Translations under genes and position numbers: made by a program | Notes under the pieces: model-generated | Told to the model about the DNA's origin: nothing | The model's input: the letters and a program-made list of their open reading frames with translations, nothing else | Databases searched by the model: none | In this document: piece after piece, positions 1 to 6,177 of the stretch | Layout: each line of letters starts with the position of its first letter | Numbering within the stretch: position 1 is the stretch's first letter | DNA from: Flavobacterium sp. | GTDB lineage: Bacteria > Bacteroidota > Bacteroidia > Flavobacteriales > Flavobacteriaceae | Direction of reading: 5' to 3' | DNA length: 8,604 bases | Assembly: GCA_015478765.1 (NCBI GenBank) | Contig: JADMKR010000004.1 | Span: forward strand, 1 to 8,604

Positions 1-789
1 GTTTTGAGCCTTGATCACCATTTTGCCTCGGTGCGCACATTGAGTGAAATAAGCAAGATGTCTAACCCCAACCAATATCCGGAATACGGAAAATTGAAGG
101 AGATTGTGGCGGCAAAACGGGATAAAAAGCTGTCTTTCGATTTGACTACAGTTTTGACTTCCAATACGATTGTAACGGTAGTCCAAACGCTGAATACTAT
201 GCTGAGCTCCAATATGAGCCGGGAAGAAAAAGAGAAGGAACTTGCTACAGTGGAATGTATAATGGATTTCACATTGCGTATGCAAAACGACCTGAACACA
301 ATCTATTTTGAAACCGCTTTTCTTCACGCGAGCAATAATAAGATGAAGGACGAGATCGAGCTTTTGTTTAAGGACTATACAAAACCGATCAAATACGATT
401 CGTCGTTGGAAAGTTGCCGGTCTAATGATGATTGGGAGACTATTTCCGGAAAAATCAACGTCTATTTGGAAAATGTAAAAGCCGCATCTGGGTCTCAACA
501 ATACAAATTGCAGGTCAATCTCGAGTTTTCGATCGACCGCCTTCTGCAGTATATCATCCTATATAACAGTTTTATCGACCAGGGTGGGAAATTCTATGAG
601 AAATTCAAGATCATCCTGAACAGCTACGAAAATGAAAAGCAATGCGAAACCAAATTGCCTCCGGAATATCAAAAATTGAAGGCCGACATCGACATTGCGA
701 TTCAAAAATTCAATGTCGCCTATAAGCCGGTGGAAGTCAACGGAACGAAGATGAAGGAGATTTTGTACGGGTTGAATGAGTTTGAATAA
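1..789 (+). CDS. Helical protein of unknown function, open at the 5' window edge
   Basis: I do not recognise this family. The frame is open from the first base of the window, so the gene may begin upstream. Inside the window the possible starts are TTG at 4 and ATG at 58, neither with a convincing ribosome binding site; the ATG would give 243 residues. The sequence is polar, Lys/Glu-rich and appears mostly alpha-helical, with no transmembrane segment. It has two cysteines, in SLESC and EKQC contexts. No catalytic motif is visible. No signal peptide is seen, but if the frame continues upstream this could be the mature part of an exported protein, as its downstream neighbour is exported. It ends with TAA at 787-789, 10 bases before the likely start of the next gene, so the two are probably co-transcribed. 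Confidence is good that it is a gene and nil for a function. Confidence 0.75.
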   Translation, partial: VLSLDHHFASVRTLSEISKMSNPNQYPEYGKLKEIVAAKRDKKLSFDLTTVLTSNTIVTVVQTLNTMLSSNMSREEKEKELATVECIMDFTLRMQNDLNTIYFETAFLHASNNKMKDEIELLFKDYTKPIKYDSSLESCRSNDDWETISGKINVYLENVKAASGSQQYKLQVNLEFSIDRLLQYIILYNSFIDQGGKFYEKFKIILNSYENEKQCETKLPPEYQKLKADIDIAIQKFNVAYKPVEVNGTKMKEILYGLNEFE

Positions 790-799
790 AATTATAGTA

Positions 800-1168
800 A
801 TGAAATATACAATCTTCTTATTGCTCATTAGTGTGGCAACATCGGCGCAGAAAACAGAAATAATTGATTTTTCCTATCGGATAAATTCGGTCTATAAAGT
901 TCCCGAGAGTAGCAAAAAAACACAGCTGACCGTGCGGCAGTTCAACGCTGAATTGAACGGAACCATTATCGTCACAGGCTATGTCGATGGCAAGAACATT
1001 TTAGTTTCCGCAGTAAAACTTGAAGTCCCGCGCGCAGCGTCGAGTCGTCGTGCAGCGTCGAGCGTGGCAAGTAATTGCGATGGCGATGTGTGTGCCGCAA
1101 ATTGCCGGAACAAATCGGAGGTGGTTGCCTTGATTTGCATGGGGTCATGTATTATTTTATGTCAGTAG
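800..1168 (+). CDS. Small secreted protein with a six-cysteine C-terminal tail
   Basis: This encodes about 122 residues. I chose ATG 800 because it gives a clean signal peptide (MKYTIFLLLISVATSA, then QKTE). An in-frame ATG at 776 would add eight residues and overlap the upstream gene. The segment after the signal (about residues 17-83) has no cysteine and looks beta-strand rich. A linker with a duplicated RAASS follows (about 84-91). The last 31 residues hold all six cysteines, at 93, 98, 102, 113, 117 and 121, spaced C-x4-C-x3-C-x10-C-x3-C-x3-C. The tail is partly hydrophobic. An exported, Cys-free body with a Cys-packed tail recalls bacteriocin or toxin precursors, but I see no match to a named family. 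It lies between the helical protein and the DUF3667 gene. The gene is likely real; its role is unknown. Confidence 0.72.
   Translation: MKYTIFLLLISVATSAQKTEIIDFSYRINSVYKVPESSKKTQLTVRQFNAELNGTIIVTGYVDGKNILVSAVKLEVPRAASSRRAASSVASNCDGDVCAANCRNKSEVVALICMGSCIILCQ
1032..1067 (+). repeat. Two-copy 18-base tandem repeat inside the Cys-tail protein gene
   Basis: The 11-mer GCAGCGTCGAG occurs at 1034-1044 and again at 1052-1062, a period of 18 bases, so the reading frame is kept. It encodes RAASSR followed by RAASSV. The patch is visibly richer in G and C than the surrounding gene. It falls exactly at the junction between the cysteine-free body and the cysteine-rich tail, consistent with a flexible linker that expanded by slippage. 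Confidence 0.7.
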
Positions 1169-1170
1169 TG

Positions 1171-1866
1171 ATGAGCACCTGTAATAATTGCCGGGGAATT
1201 TTTTATGAGAAATATTGTGGGCGATGTGGCCAGGCGTTGTCGGGAAATCACCGTCTCGAAACATTGGCCTTAACCAAAGAAGTTTTTCATTCGACCTTTC
1301 ATACCGGTGGGGGTATGGGAAAAACAGTTTTATTGCTCTTGATAAATCCGCGCGCCGTATTGCAGGGCTATCTCGACGGGCGGCGCAAATTTTATTTTAG
1401 TCCCATAAAACTCTTTCTTGTTTGCAGCGTAATTTATATCACCACCAATTTGTTTGTGGACGATCACGATTACACGATTGTAAAAGTACCGTTGGATGAA
1501 ATGATTGCAGCCAATAAATATTTTTTCATATTCGCATCGATCGTAATATCGGCGGGATTAAACAGATTGGTGTTCTACAAATGGCGATATAACTACGCCG
1601 AGCATCTTGTAGTAGCGATGTATGTATATTCTTTCATATATATATTTATGTCGGCCGCAATGCTACTTCTTTACTGGTTTGATCTCGATTTGATTTTTTA
1701 TGCAATGACGGTTGCCATGATTTATTACACGTACGCGATGACCAGATTTTATAATCACCGACAGTTGATTTGGAGGATATTGGGAAGTGTGCTGGTTTAC
1801 TTACTTACGCTGATTCTATTTACGATTCCGATATTATTTTTTGTTATAAGACCAATGATTGTTTAG
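1171..1866 (+). CDS. DUF3667 family membrane protein with N-terminal zinc ribbon
   Basis: This is a 231-residue polytopic membrane protein. The N-terminus has a zinc ribbon with C4, C7, C16 and C19 (CNNC and CGRC). A cytosolic stretch containing NPRAVLQGYLDGRRKFYFSP follows (about 59-78). It is typical of DUF3667, where the family reads roughly RPgkvareYieGkRkkYfnP. About five transmembrane helices follow, near 76-96, 117-136, 146-170, 173-190 and 203-226. The phrase YNYAEHLVVAMYVYSF between helices 2 and 3 is the other family hallmark. The biochemical function of DUF3667 is not known to me. I chose ATG 1171, two bases after the upstream stop; ATG 1159 would add MSVV and overlap that gene by 10 bases. 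The open frame upstream to 1075 is a shadow of the preceding gene. The close spacing implies co-transcription with the Cys-tail protein. The family call is firm; a functional link is inference. Confidence 0.88.
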   Translation: MSTCNNCRGIFYEKYCGRCGQALSGNHRLETLALTKEVFHSTFHTGGGMGKTVLLLLINPRAVLQGYLDGRRKFYFSPIKLFLVCSVIYITTNLFVDDHDYTIVKVPLDEMIAANKYFFIFASIVISAGLNRLVFYKWRYNYAEHLVVAMYVYSFIYIFMSAAMLLLYWFDLDLIFYAMTVAMIYYTYAMTRFYNHRQLIWRILGSVLVYLLTLILFTIPILFFVIRPMIV

Positions 1867-1894
1867 TTCATAATTGTGGTTAATTGGAGGGGAG

Positions 1895-1921
1895 CAGCAG
1901 CGGAAACGCTGCTGTTTTTTT
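1895..1921 (+). terminator. Strong Rho-independent terminator after the DUF3667 gene
   Basis: A perfect 8-bp stem pairs CAGCAGCG (1895-1902) with CGCTGCTG (1907-1914) around a GAAA tetraloop (1903-1906), followed by seven T (1915-1921). It begins 28 bases after the stop codon and reads in the direction of the three upstream genes, so it marks the end of that transcription unit. Confidence 0.92.
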
Positions 1922-2014
1922 ATGATAAAAATGGATTATTAACAATAAATATAGAATTCCCGCATCTGAGACAAATTCCCCGAAGTTACCTTTACTAAGC
2001 TGATTACTCGAGGA

Positions 2015-2048
2015 TTGGCAAAAATTATTTATACACCATTTAAATTTA
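2015..2048 (+). promoter_or_regulatory. Weak candidate Bacteroidota-type promoter before the second gene pair
   Basis: TTG at 2015-2017 and TAAATTTA at 2041-2048 (one mismatch to TAnnTTTG) lie 23 bases apart, the upper end of the spacing known for Bacteroidota promoters. The predicted start of transcription would fall almost on the ATG at 2054, implying a leaderless or very short leader, which lowers confidence. Another TAnnTTTA-like stretch (TACCTTTA) lies near 1987 but has no matching upstream TTG. Some promoter is expected here because a terminator closes the preceding unit. The rest of 1867-2053 shows no other feature. Confidence 0.25.
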
Positions 2049-2053
2049 GTATC

Positions 2054-2587
2054 ATGAAAAAAGTTATTTTTGGCTTAGTTGCCATCGCGTTCATCTCGTT
2101 TACTGGAAACGCGCAGAAAATGTCAAATGATCAAATTCGCACAGAATATGCGAAAGGCATGATCAGTTTTGTTGAAAGTGTTCGGCCAGTATATACTGCC
2201 GGAATGAGCTTTAAAGATTTTAAAAGTAAATTGTCGGTTGACGATACGGATTTAACTCCGGAAGGTTCTCAACTTTTATTAAGTTCATATACATTTCTCG
2301 CCAATAAAACATCCCAAAGAGAAATACTCGAAAAAGGAGATGTAAGGCCCCTGATGAATGCGTCCTTGTTTGTAATAAATTATAATAAAGACCGCGGGAC
2401 CAATGTTGGGGAACAAATTTTATTCGGGATAGAAAATTCAACATATTTACCCGCTGGTGAAAAGGCTCGCAAGTGTAAATGGTATCAAATCGGTTGTCAT
2501 CTCTCAAATATTTTCAATTGGATAGTAGAAAATGCTGAGACAATAACTTCTGTCCTCATTACATATTGTCAATTGTTCCGTTGTTGA
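2054..2587 (+). CDS. Secreted 177-aa protein with four cysteines confined to the C-terminus
   Basis: I chose ATG 2054 because it gives a standard signal peptide (MKKVIFGLVAIAFISFTGNA, then QKMS). The frame extends upstream to a TTG at 2015, but that would bury the signal. The body (about 21-138) is helical and polar with no cysteine. All four cysteines, at 141, 148, 172 and 177, lie in the last 37 residues with spacing C-x6-C-x23-C-x4-C, and the protein ends on cysteine. The tail follows a basic GEKARK stretch, which could be a processing site, and contains an amphipathic or hydrophobic segment (IFNWIVENAE, then ITSVLITY). The layout resembles bacteriocin-like precursors such as fulvocin-C-related proteins of Bacteroidota, but the spacing does not let me assign that family. 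The aspartic protease gene starts four bases after the stop. The region is AT-rich compared with the right half of the window. Confidence 0.78.
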   Translation: MKKVIFGLVAIAFISFTGNAQKMSNDQIRTEYAKGMISFVESVRPVYTAGMSFKDFKSKLSVDDTDLTPEGSQLLLSSYTFLANKTSQREILEKGDVRPLMNASLFVINYNKDRGTNVGEQILFGIENSTYLPAGEKARKCKWYQIGCHLSNIFNWIVENAETITSVLITYCQLFRC

Positions 2588-2591
2588 TATT

Positions 2592-3704
2592 ATGAAAAAT
2601 TCGATTCTCTTTCTCTTATTTGTCATGGCTTTTGGTTGTCAATCTTACCGAGATTTTACCAATCAAACCTATCATTATAATATTCTCGGAAAGGACACGC
2701 TCCATGAAGGTAGATATGTCTACGGAAGCGTTGATAATCTTCCAATTAGGCTTTTGTTCGATACAGGAGCCAATATTACAGCTTTGTACGGGAACAAAAT
2801 CGGAGAAGGAGATTCGCTTTTCAATAATAATCGATTTAAATTAGACGCAGTTACTGGTTGGCAACACACCACGAGTGTAAAGAAAATAATTTCAGACTCC
2901 ATTTCCTTCCAAACTTTCTCATCGCAACTTCAGCCCTTTATCTTGAATGATGGAAATTTTTCACAGAGTCAATGTGTCCCGGCAATCCAGTCGCAAGGTT
3001 TATTAGGTCTGGACGCATTCCAGGGCTCAAAAGATAAATTACATTTGAATTATAACGAAAATGTGCTGGAATGGTTTGCTGATGTTGTACCTAGCGCCTA
3101 TCAACCGGTAGATGCAAAATTTACCCGACAAGGCATATTTATAAAGATCAAGATTAATGATGTTTACGATTATTTTTTATTTGATTCCGGTGCAGACGTA
3201 AGCTTGTTAGTTAAGGATAAATTTCAGACGGAACCTGTCGCAATATTTGAAACATATTTTAGTACTTTCCAAAATAAAGAAGTATTTCTTAGTAGTACAG
3301 CTTATCACTACTTCGCCGAGACAGAATTTTGCTCGATAAAAATTCCGAACATAATAATCACCAAAACAGAAAATATAGATAGAAACATACTAGGGTTTCT
3401 ATTTATTAAAAGTTTCAATTGGCTAATTGATTTTAAAAATAAACGTTTATACGCGAAAGAAATAAATAACACATACCTGACTAACCTACGAACTGTAATT
3501 AATGAGACTCATCCCAAAGTGTTAGAAATGGAGGGAAAACTAAAAATTGCGTTCAAACGGCAAGAGGACGAAAACTATGAACTCGGTCAGCAGATCATTT
3601 CGGTTAATGATGAATTAATTGATGAAACAAATATCTGTTTTTGGCAGAACGAACTTAATAATGTCGATAATTGGGAGAGATTCAAAATTCGCTTTGCGGA
3701 ATAG
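2592..3704 (+). CDS. Lipoprotein with two aspartic-protease (D-T/S-G) lobes and a PDZ-like tail
   Basis: This encodes 370 residues. The N-terminus is a lipoprotein signal with lipobox AFGC (Cys16), so the protein should be membrane-anchored; no acidic surface-export signal follows the cysteine. Lobe 1 has LLFDTGAN (Asp57) and a later hydrophobic-Gly motif GLLGLDAF (136-143). Lobe 2 has FLFDSGAD (Asp198) and NILGFLF (265-271), then IDFKNKRLYAKE. Each lobe therefore carries both retropepsin-type signatures, so a single chain could form a complete two-aspartate active site. About residues 311-370 resemble a PDZ domain (KIAFKR, LGQQIISVND, FKIRFAE). The expected activity is an endopeptidase of clan AA acting in the periplasm. 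The gene lies four bases after the Cys-tail protein gene, which may be its substrate or partner; that is inference. The DNA is strongly AT-rich (16 of 60 bases are G or C at 3421-3480). Confidence 0.85.
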   Translation: MKNSILFLLFVMAFGCQSYRDFTNQTYHYNILGKDTLHEGRYVYGSVDNLPIRLLFDTGANITALYGNKIGEGDSLFNNNRFKLDAVTGWQHTTSVKKIISDSISFQTFSSQLQPFILNDGNFSQSQCVPAIQSQGLLGLDAFQGSKDKLHLNYNENVLEWFADVVPSAYQPVDAKFTRQGIFIKIKINDVYDYFLFDSGADVSLLVKDKFQTEPVAIFETYFSTFQNKEVFLSSTAYHYFAETEFCSIKIPNIIITKTENIDRNILGFLFIKSFNWLIDFKNKRLYAKEINNTYLTNLRTVINETHPKVLEMEGKLKIAFKRQEDENYELGQQIISVNDELIDETNICFWQNELNNVDNWERFKIRFAE

Positions 3705-3840
3705 AAGTAGAGCGTATGAAGTGCAAAGCAGAATAAAGTTTTTACGTGAACAGATTGGGAATCAAAATTTTAACTATATTCCCGTCGATTTTTTCATCAA
3801 TTTACCCGATGTTAGAATCGTTTCCGAAAAGTTTTACTAA
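3705..3840 (+). other. Unassigned stretch with a protein-like open frame, possible gene remnant
   Basis: No complete gene fits here. One frame, different from that of the protease gene, is open from 3619 to a TAA at 3838-3840. After the protease stop it reads like ordinary protein, including IKFLREQIGN and YIPVDFFINL and ending SEKFY. The only in-frame starts lie inside the protease gene, and I see no start of its own. It could be the tail of a gene lost by deletion or recombination, the frameshifted end of the protease, or chance. The protease already ends in a plausible terminal PDZ strand, which argues against a frameshift. Confidence 0.25.
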
Positions 3841-3855
3841 TCCAATTCATCGCTT

Positions 3856-5016
3856 ATGAAACTATCTTTACTTTTCACTTTAGCGTTTTTCTGCTTTGCC
3901 CAGGCGCAAACATTCGAAGGCACCATCATCGACCTCACGACCGGCGAACCCATTGAGATGGTATCGGTATTTATTAAAAACTCAGGCACCAGCACGGTTT
4001 CCAACAGCGAAGGCCGATATCGTATTTCAGCGTCGCCAACGCAAACAGTGCACTTTTCCCACATGGGATATCGCCCGCACAACGTCACTGCCGATTCACC
4101 CGAAAAGTTAAAGGAGGTTTATCTCGAACCGTTGTCATTCGCATTGGAAGAAGTAGTGGTGTTGAATCGTCCCATTAAAGATGTGCTCAAAGATCTGATC
4201 AAAAACTCCGACGCCAATCTGGATAAAAAACTGATGATCGATACCTACAATCGTGAGTTCATGAAGAAAAGCGGTAATTATATCAGTTTCGCAGACGGCC
4301 TGCTACAGTATCATATAAAACGCAAAAGCGGCGCGTCAGATGTATATGTCGAGCAAAGCAGGGCCTATTCACCCAATCCCGAAGAACGCAATAACACTAA
4401 ACATGTTACTTTCGATGTGCGTGACGAAATTACCGACGCCTACAAGTTTATACATCTGAAGTTAATTGGTAACTCATTCCATGACTTTAAAGTCACAAAC
4501 ATAAATAGCGGTGAATCGTCACTGATCCGGATCAATTTTTCGCCAAACACACTTGAAACAATACGCAACTTACCTGTGTACAAAGGCTACATTGTTTACG
4601 ACCAAAAATCCAATCTCATTCTTGAGCTCGATCAGGAAAGTGTTGAACGCGATAAAGAGTTTTCCATGACAATTTTTGGCGTCACATTTGGCGTTCAAAA
4701 AATTATGCGCAAAGCGTCATTTCGCATCGAAAACGGCAAGTATATCCTGGTGTATAATCAGCTCCGTTCACATTTTTCTGTCGAAAGCAAAAAAATCCCC
4801 CGTACCGAATATCAACTGATGAATGATCTTGTTACCTTGAAATATACCGAGGGTGTCACCAAAAAAGACCGCAGTACCCGATTCCGCGGAAAGGAATTGT
4901 TCGACGCCGGAACCAATTTTACAACCAATTACTGGAAAACAGGCAATATTTTAGTACTTACTGGTGAAGAAGAAAAAATTATCCGTCAGCTGGAATCTGA
5001 AACCCTATCACCATAA
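3856..5016 (+). CDS. Secreted protein with carboxypeptidase-regulatory-like N-domain
   Basis: This encodes 386 residues. ATG 3856 begins a signal peptide (MKLSLLFTLAFFCFAQA, then QTFEG). Residues about 19-92 form a CarboxypepD_reg-like beta-sandwich: GTIIDLTTGEPIEMVSVFIK, then the SEGRYRI and MGYRP landmarks. Residues 98-106 (EEVVVLNRP) resemble the linker that follows this domain in SusC-type receptors, but no plug or beta-barrel follows. Instead there is a domain of about 280 residues rich in predicted beta strands and without transmembrane helices. Such stand-alone proteins are common in Bacteroidota and usually annotated only by the N-domain; they are thought to lie in the periplasm or at the outer membrane. 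No catalytic motif is seen. The G+C content is higher than in the preceding pair (33 of 60 at 4321-4380). The stop at 5014-5016 abuts the stop of the convergent AlbA_2 gene with no spacer and no visible terminator. Confidence 0.87.
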   Translation: MKLSLLFTLAFFCFAQAQTFEGTIIDLTTGEPIEMVSVFIKNSGTSTVSNSEGRYRISASPTQTVHFSHMGYRPHNVTADSPEKLKEVYLEPLSFALEEVVVLNRPIKDVLKDLIKNSDANLDKKLMIDTYNREFMKKSGNYISFADGLLQYHIKRKSGASDVYVEQSRAYSPNPEERNNTKHVTFDVRDEITDAYKFIHLKLIGNSFHDFKVTNINSGESSLIRINFSPNTLETIRNLPVYKGYIVYDQKSNLILELDQESVERDKEFSMTIFGVTFGVQKIMRKASFRIENGKYILVYNQLRSHFSVESKKIPRTEYQLMNDLVTLKYTEGVTKKDRSTRFRGKELFDAGTNFTTNYWKTGNILVLTGEEEKIIRQLESETLSP

Positions 5017-6159
5017 TCATCCGTCATATTTTACCTTGCGCAGGATCCGCATCGCTTCCTTAAAAGATAAATACACTATGGGTTTGGGATACGATTTCAA
5101 AAGTGACTTGGCATCGATCAGCTTCTGCTTGGCGTCGTCAAAACCGTTCAAATGACAAATCATGAGGGTCGAGGGGAGATTTTCCAAATCTTTTTTCTCG
5201 CGCTCAGTCAAACTCAAATCTTTATTGAGCTTCGCCAGCAACGCCAAATTCGAATTGTAAATGTGAAACAACATTCTGCGGTTAAACTCCGGAGGCTGAA
5301 ACAACATCTCGCGATCGATCTTATAATAGCCGTTGTCAAAAAAATGCAGCGTCTGCTTCTCCAATGGGTAATAACTCGTCTTGTCATTCAACCCCAGTGG
5401 GACGTATTCAATGATCGTAAACGAATCGTTGTCATAAGTGATCGTCACATCATCCTGAGCCGAATAAAACAACTTCACCTGTTCATTGATCAGTTCGATA
5501 TCGACTCGTGACAAAAAGGTCTGTTCCCTTACTTTCCTTCGCGTACCAGCCCAGCAAATAACAAACAGCTCCTTAAAAACCTTGTACTTAGGCGACATGT
5601 CTTTATGCCGGAAATTCATAAAATCGATCACGCCGTCCAATGTATATTCAATGCTGTTGCGCGAACTATTCTCAATCCCGATTACCGTTTCAGCGTTTTC
5701 ATAATGACGCTCCACCTCGCCTTCCACAGGAACCGAATTGCTCCCCCGGCGCACAAACACCGAATTGGCCGGTATCGTATGTATCCCCTTCCGAAAAAAC
5801 GATTTCCGGGCATTCGGCCTAATCGTGACAAGACCAATCACTTTGTCCTTTGGCAAGTTCGGGAACGGTACATTCTCATACTGAATCTGCGGCGGATTTT
5901 CCAAAAACGCATTCACCAGGTTCTGGATCCGGCTGTCGTCAAAAAAATCATCACCGGTGATCGCATTATCATGGTCCTCAACACCCACCACTATGTACGA
6001 ATTATTGGCCGGGTTCGAATTCGACAACGCACAAATATGTTTTAGAAACTTCGCCTTGCCTTCCCGCGAATGCAAATTCAGCTGCCGCTTCTTGTCATAA
6101 AAACTGCTCTCGTCATTATGCGCGAGCAAATTTTTGATAAGTAGCCGTTTGTTGATCAT
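5017..6159 (-). CDS. AlbA_2 (Schlafen-type) putative nucleic-acid-binding protein
   Basis: This encodes about 380 residues. I chose the ATG at 6157-6159 (MINKRLLIKNLL). The frame runs 23 codons further upstream, but that part translates the structured intergenic element and looks non-protein. The N-terminal 160 residues match the AlbA_2 domain: SSFYDKKRQL near 18-27 (the acidic/Lys entry motif), ALSNSNPANNSYIVVGVED at 44-62, then SVFVRRGSNS. Databases usually name such proteins 'ATP-binding protein' or 'putative DNA-binding domain protein'; the domain's activity is not settled, and relatives include Schlafen-type nucleases and transcription factors. The remaining 220 residues have mixed helix/strand character, specific to this group, ending basic (AMRILRKVKYDG). 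No signal peptide is present, so it is cytoplasmic. It lies downstream of the dehydrogenase on the same strand, separated by the 80-base element. From memory, this is a conserved flavobacterial protein. Confidence 0.85.
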   Translation of the reverse strand: MINKRLLIKNLLAHNDESSFYDKKRQLNLHSREGKAKFLKHICALSNSNPANNSYIVVGVEDHDNAITGDDFFDDSRIQNLVNAFLENPPQIQYENVPFPNLPKDKVIGLVTIRPNARKSFFRKGIHTIPANSVFVRRGSNSVPVEGEVERHYENAETVIGIENSSRNSIEYTLDGVIDFMNFRHKDMSPKYKVFKELFVICWAGTRRKVREQTFLSRVDIELINEQVKLFYSAQDDVTITYDNDSFTIIEYVPLGLNDKTSYYPLEKQTLHFFDNGYYKIDREMLFQPPEFNRRMLFHIYNSNLALLAKLNKDLSLTEREKKDLENLPSTLMICHLNGFDDAKQKLIDAKSLLKSYPKPIVYLSFKEAMRILRKVKYDG

Positions 6160-6177
6160 CTGCTGAGGTTTTTTTGA

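Noticed and set aside
1032..1067. CRISPR or mobile-element repeat
   Set aside because: There are only two short imperfect units in coding frame, without spacers, terminal inverted repeats or target-site duplication.
1075..1170. Longer N-terminus for the DUF3667 protein
   Set aside because: These codons overlap the cysteine tail of the preceding gene in another frame; the zinc ribbon, which is the true family N-terminus, begins right after ATG 1171.
2220..2507. Minus-strand 95-codon frame inside the Cys-tail protein gene
   Set aside because: It is antisense to a gene with a clear signal peptide and operon context, and has no signal, domain or plausible start context.
2054..2587. Assignment of the Cys-tail protein to the fulvocin-C-related bacteriocin family
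   Set aside because: The architecture is similar but it has four cysteines with different spacing, and I cannot confirm family motifs without a profile search.
3856..5016. TonB-dependent (SusC-like) receptor
   Set aside because: The N-domain and EEVVV linker resemble one, but the protein is only 386 residues with no plug domain or barrel.
5152..6045. Plus-strand open frames opposite the AlbA_2 gene
   Set aside because: They are antisense shadows with atypical composition (rich in Arg, Gln and His) and no recognisable domain, while the minus strand encodes a coherent known family.
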